Positions 16,503 to 25,229 of a stretch of DNA of 64,000 nucleotides are shown here, piece by piece. Every line of letters starts with the position of its first letter. Positions within the stretch are counted from its first letter, which is position 1. The stretch covers positions 1 through 64,000 of the forward strand of contig DATEUJ010000183.1 of the NCBI GenBank assembly GCA_035283185.1. The letters are read 5' to 3'. The notes beneath the pieces were generated by a model. The model did not search any database and had not been told where the DNA came from. It saw only the letters and a list, made by a program, of their open reading frames with translations. This stretch comes from DASSFZ01 sp035283185 (GTDB taxonomy: Bacteria > Chloroflexota > Anaerolineae > Fen-1058). The position numbers were made by a program, and so were the translations under genes.

Positions 16503-18209
16503 ATGGAACTCTCCCACTTCATCAAGATAGCCCGAGGCGACGCGCCTGCCGACCTGCTGCTCCGAGGCGGCCAGGTCGTCAACGTCTTCACCGGCGAGGT
16601 GCACGACGCCGACGTGGCAATCGCCGACGGCCGCATCGTGGGGTTGGGCCGGTATGCGGCGGAAGAGACGATCGACGTGTCGGGCAAGGTCCTCGCGCCC
16701 GGCTTCATCGACGCGCACGTGCATATCGAGTCGAGTCTCGTGCCGCCGCCGGAGTTCGCACGCGCCGTCGTGCCGCGCGGCACGACGACTGTGATCGTCG
16801 ACCCGCACGAGATCGGCAACGTCCTGGGACTCGACGGCATTCGCTACATGTTCGACGCCGCCAAGTACAACCCGCTCAGCGTCTACGTGATGATGCCTTC
16901 GTGCGTGCCGGCGACGGACATGGAAACCGCCGGCGCGGTGCTGCACTGGTACGACATCGCGCCCTACCAGAACGATCCATGGGTGCTCGGCCTGGCCGAG
17001 ATGATGAACTTCCCCGGCGTGGTGAACGGCGTCGAGGACGTCCTCGACAAGCTGCGCGCGTTCGAGAAGCGCGTGCGCGACGGCCACGCGCCCGGCTTGA
17101 GCGGCGCCGCGCTGAACGCGTACGTCGCCGCCGGCATCGGCTCGGATCACGAATGCACGACGCTCGCGGAGGCGCGCGAGAAGCTTCGCCTGGGCATGCA
17201 CGTCTTCATCCGCGAGGCGACCAACGCGCACAACCTCGACACGCTGCTGCCGCTCGTCACGCCGGAGAACGCCCGCCGCATCTGCTGGTGCACCGACGAT
17301 CGCCAGCCGGCCGACCTTCTCGACCAGGGCCACATCGACTACCTGATCCGCCGCGCCATCGCTCTGGGCCTCGATCCGATCACCGCTATCCGCATCGGCA
17401 CGCTCAACCCGGCCGAGTATTTCCGTCTGCACGATCGCGGCGCGATCGCGCCGGGCCGCCGCGCCGACCTGCTCGTGCTCGACGACCTGCGCACGGTACG
17501 CGCGCGCATGGTGTTCCGGGGCGGCAGGCTGGTCGCACGCGACGGCGAGCTGTTGCCGTACGAGCGCCCCGTGCGCCAGTCTTTCCTCCGCTCGTCGATG
17601 AACGTCCATTGGGACAGGGTGAACTTCAAGGTTGAGGCGAAGGGTCGCAAGGCGCACGTCATCGGCGCGGTTCCCGATCAGATCATCACCGAGCATCTGG
17701 TCGAGGACGTGACGATCGAGAACGGCGAGGCGGTGCAGGACGTGGGTCTCGACCTGCTCAAGATCGCGGTCATCGAGCGCCATACGCACAGCGGTAATCA
17801 CGCCGTCGGATTCGTGAAAGGCTTTGGCTTGCGGACGGGCGCGATTGCGTCGTCGGTCGCGCACGATCACCACAACATCGTCGTCATCGGCGCGGACGAT
17901 CCGTCGATGATGACCGCCGCGCGCGCCGTCGGCGACATGCACGGCGGGATGAGCGCCGCGAGCGGAACCGAGATCGTCGCGCGGCTGCCACTGCCGATCG
18001 CCGGGCTGATGTCGGATCAACCCATCGAGCGCGTGCGGACGCAGATGGACGACCTGCTGCGCGCCGCGCACGACATGGGCTCGACGCTGCACGACCCGTT
18101 TATGGCCATGTCGTTCCTGGCATTGGCGGTGATCCCGGAACTGAAGATCACCGATCAGGGGCTGGTGGACGTGGTAAAGTTTCAGACGATCCCCCTGTTC
18201 GTGGAATGA
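16503..18209 (+). CDS. ade: Adenine deaminase
   Basis: The 568-residue protein (start MELSHF; upstream in-frame codons are non-conserved and run through the hairpins) has the length and two-part architecture of bacterial adenine deaminases. The amidohydrolase HxH is H72/H74 in GFIDAHVHIESS. DPHEIGN, WCTDDRQ and the C-terminal metal/substrate segments NHAVGFVKGFGL and AHDHHNIVVIGAD are present. It converts adenine to hypoxanthine plus ammonia with Mn or Fe. The next genes are a carbamoyltransferase paralogue, carbamate kinase and nucleoside-type ABC transporters, so it fits a purine salvage or degradation unit. Confidence 0.94.
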   Translation: MELSHFIKIARGDAPADLLLRGGQVVNVFTGEVHDADVAIADGRIVGLGRYAAEETIDVSGKVLAPGFIDAHVHIESSLVPPPEFARAVVPRGTTTVIVDPHEIGNVLGLDGIRYMFDAAKYNPLSVYVMMPSCVPATDMETAGAVLHWYDIAPYQNDPWVLGLAEMMNFPGVVNGVEDVLDKLRAFEKRVRDGHAPGLSGAALNAYVAAGIGSDHECTTLAEAREKLRLGMHVFIREATNAHNLDTLLPLVTPENARRICWCTDDRQPADLLDQGHIDYLIRRAIALGLDPITAIRIGTLNPAEYFRLHDRGAIAPGRRADLLVLDDLRTVRARMVFRGGRLVARDGELLPYERPVRQSFLRSSMNVHWDRVNFKVEAKGRKAHVIGAVPDQIITEHLVEDVTIENGEAVQDVGLDLLKIAVIERHTHSGNHAVGFVKGFGLRTGAIASSVAHDHHNIVVIGADDPSMMTAARAVGDMHGGMSAASGTEIVARLPLPIAGLMSDQPIERVRTQMDDLLRAAHDMGSTLHDPFMAMSFLALAVIPELKITDQGLVDVVKFQTIPLFVE

Positions 18210-18360
18210 GCAAGACCTGCTCTGATCGTCGCTTGCGACCTCACGGAGGGGGCCCCAGCCGTATGACTTTCGGCTCCTATAAAACGGAACAATGGCAATG
18301 TCGCCCGGCATGGCTGCTGGGCTATTCTGTACACATCTCGTCTCATCAGGAGGACTAACT

Positions 18361-19314
18361 ATGCGCAGCTTCAATGGCCGCGACATTTTGTCGCTGAAGG
18401 ATTTCGAGCGGGAGGAGTTTTTTCGCGTGTTTCAGGTGGCCAGGGATTTGGAACCGATCGCACGCGACAGGCGCAACAGCGACTTGCTGAAGCACAAGAC
18501 GCTGGTGGCGGCCTTCTACCAGCCGAGCACGCGCACGCGCCTGGCGCACGAGGCGGCGATGCATCGCCTCGGTGGGCACGTGTGCGGCTTCGCCGATCCC
18601 AAGATGACCCGCGCCGGAGACTTCTATCAGGAGTCGATTAAAGACACGGTCAAGATGCTGGAGTTCTACGGCGACGCGATCGTGATGCGCCATTTCCAGC
18701 AGGGCGCGCCGCACGAAGCGGCCAGGTGGGCCAGCGTGCCGGTCATCAATGGCGGCGACGGTTGGGGCGAGCATCCCACTCAGATTCTGACCGACCTGTA
18801 CACCGTGCTGCAGGAGAAAGGCCGCATTGACGGCTTGAAGTGGCTGGCCGTCGGCGACATGCGCATGCGCACCATGCACTCGCTGGGCTACGGGCTGACC
18901 CAGTTCGATTGCCCGATCACCTTTGTCGCTCCACCCGACATGTCGCTCACCGAAGAGTTCAAGGTCGAGCTGCGCCAGTACAGCCTGAACTTCAGAGAGG
19001 CCGAGCACGTCGAGCAGGCCATCCACGACGCCGACGTCATCCTGGTCGAGCCGGTCGTTCAGCCCGACTACACCAAGTCACGCGACGAGCGCGCGGGCGA
19101 GATCGGCTTGACGCCCGCGAATTACAAGATCACCCGTGAGCTGCTTGCGACCAAGGCCAAGTCGGACGCCATCTTGCTGCACTCGCTGCCGCGCATGGAC
19201 GAGATCCCGACCGACGTCGACATCACTCGCTGGTCTCGTTACTGGCAGGAAGCGTTCTACGGGGTCGTGGTGCGAATGGCGCTGCTGGCGCTGGTACTCG
19301 GGGCCGTCGAGTAG
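18361..19314 (+). CDS. Divergent aspartate-carbamoyltransferase-family enzyme, probably catabolic
   Basis: The 317-residue protein (start chosen at AGGAGGACTAACT-ATG) is homologous to ATCase catalytic chains throughout. The carbamoyl-phosphate site is intact: STRTR 56-60, M-R-H 109-111, HPTQ 138-141, R170-T171-H173. Aspartate-side features are altered. In my by-eye alignment to E. coli PyrB, the 80s-loop Ser80 and Lys84 correspond to Ala and Tyr (AGDFYQES, 85-92), Arg229 of the TRVQ motif is Val (PVVQ, 231-234), and HPLP is HSLP (274-277). Another amine acceptor is therefore likely. It lies between adenine deaminase and carbamate kinase, which suggests reverse (phosphorolytic) action on a ureido compound, as for the YgeW/AllG-type carbamoyltransferases. 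A biosynthetic pyrB cannot be fully excluded. Confidence 0.8.
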   Translation: MRSFNGRDILSLKDFEREEFFRVFQVARDLEPIARDRRNSDLLKHKTLVAAFYQPSTRTRLAHEAAMHRLGGHVCGFADPKMTRAGDFYQESIKDTVKMLEFYGDAIVMRHFQQGAPHEAARWASVPVINGGDGWGEHPTQILTDLYTVLQEKGRIDGLKWLAVGDMRMRTMHSLGYGLTQFDCPITFVAPPDMSLTEEFKVELRQYSLNFREAEHVEQAIHDADVILVEPVVQPDYTKSRDERAGEIGLTPANYKITRELLATKAKSDAILLHSLPRMDEIPTDVDITRWSRYWQEAFYGVVVRMALLALVLGAVE

Positions 19315-19360
19315 CCACGTAGTCGGGCAGCCGTGTGGTCGTGTAGTCGTGTGGTCGCAT
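19315..19360. repeat. GTAGTC/GTGGTC short tandem repeats
   Basis: The run CGTAGTCGGGCAGCCGTGTGG and following GTCGTGTAGTC units closely match the spacer at 5286-5350. A GCGGGC/GCCCGC stem with a 6-nt loop at about 19373-19390 follows and could terminate transcription after the carbamoyltransferase. Nothing else is seen up to the ribosome site of the next gene. Confidence 0.6.
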
Positions 19361-19497
19361 TTCTGAAGCAGAGCGGGCTCCCACGCCCGCGAATCTGCCC
19401 GCATTCTTGGCAGAATAGGACTTCTCGATTAGAATGATTTCGTCGATCGTGCATGTCTTTCACCTGCTGGTTATAGGGACACTACCCAAAGGAGCGC

Positions 19498-20451
19498 ATG
19501 AGCAGCAATACTCGAAAGGTGGCCGTGGTCGCCGTTGGCGGCAACTCCCTGATCAAAGACGAGGCTCACAAGTCCGTGCCCGATCAATACACAGCGGCGG
19601 CCGAGTCGATGCACCACATCGCCGACATGATCGAGCAGGGCTGGAACGTCGTCATTACGCACGGCAACGGCCCGCAGGTGGGGTTTATCCTGCGCCGGAG
19701 CGAGCTTTCGCGGCACGAGCTGCACGAAGTGCCGCTCGACTCGTGCGGGGCCGACACCCAGGGCGCGATCGGCTATATGTTCCAAAAAGCGCTGCACAAC
19801 GAGTTCCGGCTGCGCGGCATGAACCAGCAGGCCGTCACCGTCGTGACGCAGGTGCTCGTCGATAAGAACGATCCCGCCTACCTGAATCCGAGCAAACCGA
19901 TCGGCTCGTTCATGGACGAAGCGAGAGCGGCGGCGCAGCGCGAGCAGGAGGGCTGGCACGTCGTCGAAGACGCGGGACGGGGTTGGCGGCGCGTGGTGCC
20001 CTCGCCGCTGCCCAAGGCCATCGTCGAGCAGGCGTCGATCGAGAGCCTGATCAAGTCCGGCTTCACCGTCATCGCCGTCGGCGGCGGTGGCATCCCGGTG
20101 ATCGAGGATGAGGCAGGCGATCTCGTCGGTTCTGAAGCCGTGATCGACAAGGATTACGCGTCGAGCCTGCTGGCCAGCTCGATCAAAGCCGACTTGTTCT
20201 TGATCTCGACGGCCGTCGAGAAGGTGGCGCTGAATTTCAACAAATCCGATCAGCAGTGGCTCGAGCGTATGACGCTCGCAGAGGCAAAGCGCTACTATGC
20301 CGAAGGGCATTTCGCGAAGGGATCGATGGGGCCGAAGATACAGGCGATCATCTGGTACCTCGAACGCGGCGGCAGGCAGGCGCTGATCACGAATCCAGAG
20401 AACATCGGCCGCTCGCTGCGCGGCGAAACGGGCACGTGGATTACCGGCTGA
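19498..20451 (+). CDS. arcC: Carbamate kinase
   Basis: The 317-residue protein shows the family motifs in order: VAVGGNSLI (12-20), HGNGPQVG (55-62), DTQGAIGYMFQ, a VPSPLPK segment, AVGGGGIPV, the AVIDKDYASSLLA phosphate/nucleotide region and FAKGSMGPKIQA. It catalyses carbamoyl phosphate + ADP to ATP + carbamate (to CO2 and ammonia). The gene follows the carbamoyltransferase, so the two would form an ATP-yielding couple without arginine deiminase being present in this operon. AAAGGAG lies 4-5 nt before the ATG. Confidence 0.94.
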   Translation: MSSNTRKVAVVAVGGNSLIKDEAHKSVPDQYTAAAESMHHIADMIEQGWNVVITHGNGPQVGFILRRSELSRHELHEVPLDSCGADTQGAIGYMFQKALHNEFRLRGMNQQAVTVVTQVLVDKNDPAYLNPSKPIGSFMDEARAAAQREQEGWHVVEDAGRGWRRVVPSPLPKAIVEQASIESLIKSGFTVIAVGGGGIPVIEDEAGDLVGSEAVIDKDYASSLLASSIKADLFLISTAVEKVALNFNKSDQQWLERMTLAEAKRYYAEGHFAKGSMGPKIQAIIWYLERGGRQALITNPENIGRSLRGETGTWITG

Positions 20452-20485
20452 GGGGTGAGTCCGAGGATGAGGCCACGGAGATGAA

Positions 20486-20842
20486 GTGGTGGATGTTGCA
20501 CGGTTGACTCAACTCCAGCCGCAAGAGCGTTCGGCGCTTGCCGAATACCTTGACCGCTTGCGAGTGCGCTTCGCTGATCGCGTGCTCAGCGTTATTCTGT
20601 ATGGCTCGCGCGCACGGGGCGAGGGGGACGCCGAGTCTGATCTGGACGTGCTTGTCGTCGTCGACGACGGCGATTATCAGCTTCACCGTGAAGTTGCACT
20701 AGAAGCGTTCGAGCCATCACTCAAGCACGGTGCGCTCATTTCACCCCAGATCTGGGGCCGGGCGCGCTACGAGCAGCAAAGGACGTCGCGGCTTCTGTTT
20801 TTCCAAAATCTCGAACGCGACGGCATCCAGCTATGGACATAG
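20486..20842 (+). CDS. MNT-type nucleotidyltransferase-domain protein
   Basis: The 118-residue protein starts at GTG and has the minimal nucleotidyltransferase motif LYGSRARGEGDAESDLDVLV (about 32-51; GSRARG followed by D-x-D). Such domains form MNT/HEPN toxin-antitoxin or AMPylating pairs. Here the following gene overlaps the stop by 10 bp but encodes only 46 residues, too short for a full HEPN domain. It sits between carbamate kinase and the transporter genes and seems unrelated to purine metabolism. Confidence 0.8.
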   Translation: MVDVARLTQLQPQERSALAEYLDRLRVRFADRVLSVILYGSRARGEGDAESDLDVLVVVDDGDYQLHREVALEAFEPSLKHGALISPQIWGRARYEQQRTSRLLFFQNLERDGIQLWT

Positions 20843-20973
20843 CCGCAAAGCGCGCGGCGATCGCGCAGAGATTGGATCGCGCGAGAGACGACTCTCAGCG
20901 ATTCGTTACCCGCCTCGAGAAATACCTGCATGAAGTTGGCGCGACTTCAGACAAACCTGGTCCGCGCAAGTAA
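20833..20973 (+). CDS. 46-residue partner overlapping the MNT gene
   Basis: ATG at 20833 lies inside the last codons of the nucleotidyltransferase gene, and TAA is at 20971-20973. The predicted product starts MDIAAKRAAIAQRLDRARDD and is mostly one charged amphipathic helix with a Pro/Lys end. The overlap suggests translational coupling. It could be a trimmed HEPN-like partner or a small antitoxin. No family is recognised and expression is uncertain. Confidence 0.45.
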   Translation: MDIAAKRAAIAQRLDRARDDSQRFVTRLEKYLHEVGATSDKPGPRK

Positions 20974-21077
20974 TATCATATAGCAGCTGATGGAGAGGAG
21001 GTGAACGATCGAGGAATTCGGGAAAGCGATGCGTTGTGCCTTTCGATCTGAATCACGACTTTTAAGGAGGAGCAGGC

Positions 21078-22364
21078 ATGTTTAGCCCGAAGAAGATGTA
21101 TCCGATTGTAGCTGTGCTGGCTGTCCTGGCCTTGATTCTGGCGGCATGCACGACGGCGACGCCCGCGCCGACCCAGCCACCCGCACCCACGCAGCCTCCG
21201 GCACCGACCCAGGCCCCTGAACCAACGCAGGCTCCCGAACCGACCCAGGAGCGATTCGTCTTTGGCATGATCCTGGTCGGGCCGCAGAACGATCACGGTT
21301 GGAGCCAGGCACACTTCGAGGCCGGGCAGTACGTCGAAGAGAAGCTCGGCGCGCAGATGATCGTCATCGACAAGGTCAACCCGGCGGATCGGCCTGGCAC
21401 GACCGTCGATCAGGTTGCCAGCGATATGATCGCGCAAGGCGCGAAGCTGATCTTCGCTACGTCGGATGACATGAAGGATGGTGCGCTGCTGGCCGCCGAG
21501 CAGAACCCGGACGTGCCGATGGTCTGGTCGTCAGGCGACAGCGCCTGGGCCGAAGGCATGGACTACCATGCCGATCTGGAGAACCTCGGTAACATCATGG
21601 GTCGCATGGAGTACGGCAAGATGATCGCCGGCTGCGCTGCGGCGCTGACCACCGAGACCGGCTCGATCAGCTACCTCGGCCCGCTGATCAACGACGAGAC
21701 GCGCCGCCTGACTAACTCGGCCTACCTCGGCGCGAAGTACTGCTGGGAGAACTATCGCGGCAATGACCCCGCCGATCTGAAGTTCGAGGTGACGTGGATC
21801 GGCTTCTGGTTCAACATCCCCGGCGTCACGCTCGACCCGACGCAGGTCGCCAACGAATTCTTTGACTCCGGCGCCGACGTCGTGATCTCTGGCATCGACA
21901 CGACTGAAGGGCTGGTCGTAGCCGGTCAGCGCGCCGCCCAGGGCGAGACGGTGTGGGCGGTCCCCTACGACTTCGAGGGCGCGTGCGATGAAGCGCCCGA
22001 TATCTGCCTGGGCGTGCCGTACTTCAACTGGGGGCCGGCCTATCTGAAGGTCGCGCAGGCCGTCATCGATGGAACGTTTGCAGCGACGTTCGAGTGGAAC
22101 GGCCCGGACTGGACCGACATCAACAATTCGGACACCACCGCGGTCGGGTTTGTCGAAGGCCCGGCGCTGCCGGAAGACAACGCCGCGACCCTCGCCGAGT
22201 TCGTCTCTGGCCTGGCCGATGGGTCAATCGTTCTGTTCAAGGGTCCGCTGAACTACCAGGACGGTTCGACCTATCTGCAGGACGGCGAGGTCGCAACCGA
22301 CCTGCAGATCTGGTATATGCCGCAGTTGCTCGAGGGCATGCTCGGCGTGAGCACGAGCCAGTAG
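21078..22364 (+). CDS. BMP-family (nucleoside-type) ABC substrate-binding lipoprotein, system 1
   Basis: The 428-residue lipoprotein has the lipobox LILAAC (Cys24). A PAPTQP-type tandem linker (about 28-57) precedes a BMP/PnrA-like periplasmic-binding fold (FGMILVGPQNDHGWSQAHFE). The family binds nucleosides or related purine compounds. AAGGAGG lies 7 nt before the ATG. It is followed by its ATPase and two permeases in the order typical of RbsB/BMP-type systems. A second complete system is downstream. The position after adenine deaminase and carbamate kinase points to uptake of purines or ureides. Confidence 0.9.
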   Translation: MFSPKKMYPIVAVLAVLALILAACTTATPAPTQPPAPTQPPAPTQAPEPTQAPEPTQERFVFGMILVGPQNDHGWSQAHFEAGQYVEEKLGAQMIVIDKVNPADRPGTTVDQVASDMIAQGAKLIFATSDDMKDGALLAAEQNPDVPMVWSSGDSAWAEGMDYHADLENLGNIMGRMEYGKMIAGCAAALTTETGSISYLGPLINDETRRLTNSAYLGAKYCWENYRGNDPADLKFEVTWIGFWFNIPGVTLDPTQVANEFFDSGADVVISGIDTTEGLVVAGQRAAQGETVWAVPYDFEGACDEAPDICLGVPYFNWGPAYLKVAQAVIDGTFAATFEWNGPDWTDINNSDTTAVGFVEGPALPEDNAATLAEFVSGLADGSIVLFKGPLNYQDGSTYLQDGEVATDLQIWYMPQLLEGMLGVSTSQ

Positions 22365-22385
22365 CGAATCGCCGCTAGCGAATGG

Positions 22386-22437
22386 CAGATAGCCGATAGC
22401 ACCCCGGCATGGGGATGCCGGGGCTACCGGCTATCTG
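22386..22437. repeat. Nested palindrome between binding-protein and ATPase genes
   Basis: Outer arms CAGATAGCCG/CGGCTATCTG are perfect over 10 bp. Inner arms CCCCGGCAT/ATGCCGGGG (22402-22423) are perfect over 9 bp with a GGGG loop. A strong hairpin just after the binding-protein gene could stabilise its mRNA and lower expression of the distal genes, as in other binding-protein operons. The flanks are CTATCTG/CTATCAG microrepeats. Confidence 0.7.
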
Positions 22438-22477
22438 CTATCAGCCCTCTGCTATCAGCCACCCGCCATCCGCCACC

Positions 22478-23944
22478 ATGCGCGTCGAACTGCGAGACAT
22501 CCACAAACACTTCGGGCCGGTGCGTGCCAATGACGGCGTCACGCTGACAGTCGAGGCCGGCACGCTGCACGGCTTGCTCGGCGAAAACGGCGCGGGCAAA
22601 TCCACGCTGATGAAAATTCTGTCCGGGTTCCAGCCCGCCGATTCCGGCGAGATCGTCCTCGACGGCAAGCCAGCCCGCATCCGTTCGCCCGTCGATGCGA
22701 TCCGTCACGGTGTCGGCATGCTGCATCAGGACCCGTTGGTCTTTTTGCCGTTCAAGGTGATCGACAATTTCATGCTCGGCAGTCCGGGATCGCTGCGTCT
22801 CGATCACGCCTCGGCCGAGCGCGAGTTGAAGCGGCTGTGCGACCAGTTCGGCTTTGCGCTCGATCCCGACACGCCCGCCCGAGCGTTGACGGTGGGCGAG
22901 CGGCAGCAACTCGAGATTGTACGGCTGCTTTGGCTTGGCGCACGCGTGCTGATCCTCGACGAGCCGACGACGGGCATCTCGGCTCCGCAGCGCGTCAAGC
23001 TGTTCGAGACGCTGCGGGCGCTCGCGGCACAGGGCATGAGCGTGATCTTCGTGTCGCATAAGCTGGAAGAGGTCGAGGCGCTGTGCGGCAAGGTCACCGT
23101 GATGCGGCGAGGCAAGGTCGTCGGCGAGGCGGACCTGCCATGCCCGGTGGAGTGGCTGGTCGAGCTGATGTTCGGACAGATTGTCGTGCCAGGCGGGCGG
23201 TTGCCGGTCAAACAGGGTGAGCCAATGCTGCTGCTCGATCACGTCAGCCTGCGCGATCACCTGCTGTCGATCGACGATCTGTCGCTGAGTGTGAACGCTG
23301 GCGAAGTGATTGGCCTGGCCGGGCTGGAAGGCAGCGGCCAGCGCACACTGCTGCGCGCCTGCGCCGGCTTGCTCCGGCCGTCTTCCGGACGCATACACAT
23401 CGGCGGGCGCGAGCTGACCGGTCATTCTTACCGCGAGTTCTTATCGGTGGGTGTCCACTATTTGCCGGCTGGCCGCCTCGAAGAAGGGTTGGTCGCTGGG
23501 ATGACGCTGGCGGAACACTTCGTGCTGGCCGGTGGTGACCGGCGCTTTTTCGTCGATTGGGCAGGCGCACATCAGCGCGCCGAAGACACCATCCAATTCT
23601 TCGAAATTAAGGGGCGACCCACTTCCATGGCTGAGGCGCTGTCGGGCGGCAACCAGCAGCGTCTATTGTTGGCGATGTTCCCTCCGAAGCTGAAGCTGCT
23701 GTTAATGGAACACCCCACGCGCGGACTGGACGTCGAATCCGCGAACTGGGTGTGGGTGCAGTTGCTGGCCCGGCGCGCCCACGGCACAGCGATAGTATTT
23801 GCCTCCGCCGATTTGGACGAGTTGCTGCAGTACGGCGATCGGATCATGGTTTTCTTCGCCGGGCGCGTGCTGAATGTGCTGAACGCGTCGGAGACAAACG
23901 TGGAGCAGCTCGGGTATCTGATTGGGGGAAAGCAAGTTGCGTGA
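22478..23944 (+). CDS. Nucleoside-type ABC transporter ATPase with two NBDs, system 1
   Basis: About 488 residues from the ATG at 22478; upstream in-frame codons read through CTATCAG repeats and are not conserved. NBD1 is complete: GENGAGKST, signature LTVGERQQ, Walker B LILDEPTTG. NBD2 has the degenerate Walker A usual for this family (GLEGSGQRT), signature LSGGNQQR, and MEHPTRGLD, where the catalytic Glu is His instead of the more common Gln. It energises the permeases at 24062 and 25230. It is homologous to the ATPase at 29728. Confidence 0.92.
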   Translation: MRVELRDIHKHFGPVRANDGVTLTVEAGTLHGLLGENGAGKSTLMKILSGFQPADSGEIVLDGKPARIRSPVDAIRHGVGMLHQDPLVFLPFKVIDNFMLGSPGSLRLDHASAERELKRLCDQFGFALDPDTPARALTVGERQQLEIVRLLWLGARVLILDEPTTGISAPQRVKLFETLRALAAQGMSVIFVSHKLEEVEALCGKVTVMRRGKVVGEADLPCPVEWLVELMFGQIVVPGGRLPVKQGEPMLLLDHVSLRDHLLSIDDLSLSVNAGEVIGLAGLEGSGQRTLLRACAGLLRPSSGRIHIGGRELTGHSYREFLSVGVHYLPAGRLEEGLVAGMTLAEHFVLAGGDRRFFVDWAGAHQRAEDTIQFFEIKGRPTSMAEALSGGNQQRLLLAMFPPKLKLLLMEHPTRGLDVESANWVWVQLLARRAHGTAIVFASADLDELLQYGDRIMVFFAGRVLNVLNASETNVEQLGYLIGGKQVA

Positions 23945-23954
23945 AGCGCGGTAC

Positions 23955-24006
23955 GCCTGTCCTGCGAAGTCCCCGACCGAAGGGAGCGGGGAGCGAAGTC
24001 GAAGGA
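23955..24006. repeat. Dispersed repeat A, copy 1
   Basis: A 52-bp element beginning GCCTGTCCTGCGAAGTCCCC and ending GCGAAGTCGAAGGA. It has an internal TCCCCG/CGGGGA stem and two direct GCGAAGTC copies. Near-identical copies occur at 25078-25129, 26267-26318 and, more diverged, 62022-62073. It is followed by TTTACG-type microrepeats up to the next gene. Confidence 0.85.
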
Positions 24007-24061
24007 TGAAACGCCCACGCTTCACGCTTTACGTTTTACGCTTTACGCTCGGAGTCAACGC

Positions 24062-25159
24062 ATGACCGCATTGAGACGGGTGGGGCCGGGTCTGCTTCCG
24101 GTCCTTCTTGCCGTAGCGTTCGCCTTGGTGCTCCTGTTGCTCGTCGGCGCGGCGCCCCTGCAGGCGTTCCAACACCTGATCGAGGGTGCGTTTGGGACGC
24201 CGGAGAAGATTTCGGACACGCTAATGGCTTGGGTGCCGCTGGTCTTGTGCGCATCTGGCCTGCTGATCACGTTCGCCGCAGGTTTGTGGAACATTGGCAT
24301 CGAGGGGCAGATCGTCTTCGGGGCCATCGCCGCAGCGTGGGTCGCGCGGGAAGTGAAAACCCCGGCCGAGGTGCTCATTCCACTCACGATGATCGGCGGG
24401 ATCGCCGGCGGCGTCGCGTGGGGACTTCTGGTCGGCGGGCTGCGCACCTTTGGCAAGGTCAATGAAATCTTCGGCGGGCTGGGCTTAAATTTCGTCGCCA
24501 TCGGCCTGACGATCTATCTGATCATCGGGACCTGGAAGCGTGCGGGTATCGCCTCGACGAGCGGCACGGATACGTTCCCGCGCGAGGCATGGCTGCCCAC
24601 GCTTGAAGGTCTGCGGCTGGCGCCGCTGGCGATCGTCCTGGCGATAGCCGCCGTGATCGTCGTATACGTGCTACTGCGCGGCACGCTGTTCGGCCTGCGA
24701 CTGAACGCCGTGGGCAAGAACATGCGCAGCGCGTTTCTGCTGGGCATACCCACCCACCGCTACATGTTGATCGCCTTCGCGCTGTGCGGCGGATTCGCCG
24801 GGCTGGCTGGCGCGATTCAGGCTACAGGCTTTCATCACAAGCTCGTGCCCGCCATATCAGGCGGCTACGGCTACCTTGGCATTCTCGTCGCGCTGCTGGC
24901 AGGCTTCCGCGCGGCCTGGATCGCGCCGATTGCGCTATTCTTTGCGATGATCACCGTCGGGAGCACGCAATTGCAGTTGCGGCTCAACCTGGACTCGTCG
25001 CTAGGGGGCGTGCTGCAGGGCACGTTGGTTCTGTTTGTGCTCTTGGCCCGCGGCTGGCAAGAAAAGAGAAAGATGAAGCCTGTCCTGCGAAGTCCCCGAC
25101 CGGAGGGAGCGGGGAGCGCAGTCGAAGGAGCGGAACCCCCGCTGCGCGAGGGCAGGTGA
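24062..25159 (+). CDS. ABC transporter permease (BMP/nucleoside type), system 1, subunit A
   Basis: The 365-residue polytopic protein belongs to the BPD_transp_2 fold, with about eight to ten hydrophobic segments. These include LLPVLLAVAFALVLLLLVGA near the start and a conserved G-I-E-G-Q segment near residue 80. G-L-A-G-A-I-Q occurs near 244, and SGGYGYLGILVALLAG follows. The last 27 residues (PVLRSPRPEG onward) are encoded by dispersed repeat A and its flank, so the native C-terminus has been replaced or extended. The partner permease is at 25230. Confidence 0.9.
   Translation: MTALRRVGPGLLPVLLAVAFALVLLLLVGAAPLQAFQHLIEGAFGTPEKISDTLMAWVPLVLCASGLLITFAAGLWNIGIEGQIVFGAIAAAWVAREVKTPAEVLIPLTMIGGIAGGVAWGLLVGGLRTFGKVNEIFGGLGLNFVAIGLTIYLIIGTWKRAGIASTSGTDTFPREAWLPTLEGLRLAPLAIVLAIAAVIVVYVLLRGTLFGLRLNAVGKNMRSAFLLGIPTHRYMLIAFALCGGFAGLAGAIQATGFHHKLVPAISGGYGYLGILVALLAGFRAAWIAPIALFFAMITVGSTQLQLRLNLDSSLGGVLQGTLVLFVLLARGWQEKRKMKPVLRSPRPEGAGSAVEGAEPPLREGR
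25078..25129. repeat. Dispersed repeat A, copy 2, forming a permease C-terminus
   Basis: The 52-bp repeat lies in frame inside the permease gene and supplies residues about 339-356 (PVLRSPRPEGAGSAVEGA). The following ACCCCCGCTGCGCGAGGGCA segment resembles one in the Clp-N/M50 gene at about 31819-31850. Confidence 0.85.
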
Positions 25160-25229
25160 TGAGGGCCGAAGCGCAGACGCTGGGGGACTTCATCCCGCAA
25201 AGCGATCCCTCATCCTTCTAGGAGTTGGC

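Noticed and set aside
18210..18300. Possible riboswitch-like fold (GGAG...CTCC) before the carbamoyltransferase
   Set aside because: Only one weak stem is visible and no conserved purine-riboswitch core was recognised.
21001..21051. 16-codon GTG frame after GGAGAGGAG upstream of the BMP lipoprotein gene, a possible leader peptide
   Set aside because: The Shine-Dalgarno-like run touches the GTG directly, no attenuator structure follows, and the codons show no telling pattern.
24062..25159. Frameshift suspected at the permease C-terminus
   Set aside because: The odd tail is explained by in-frame dispersed repeat A rather than by a shift. The membrane core is complete.
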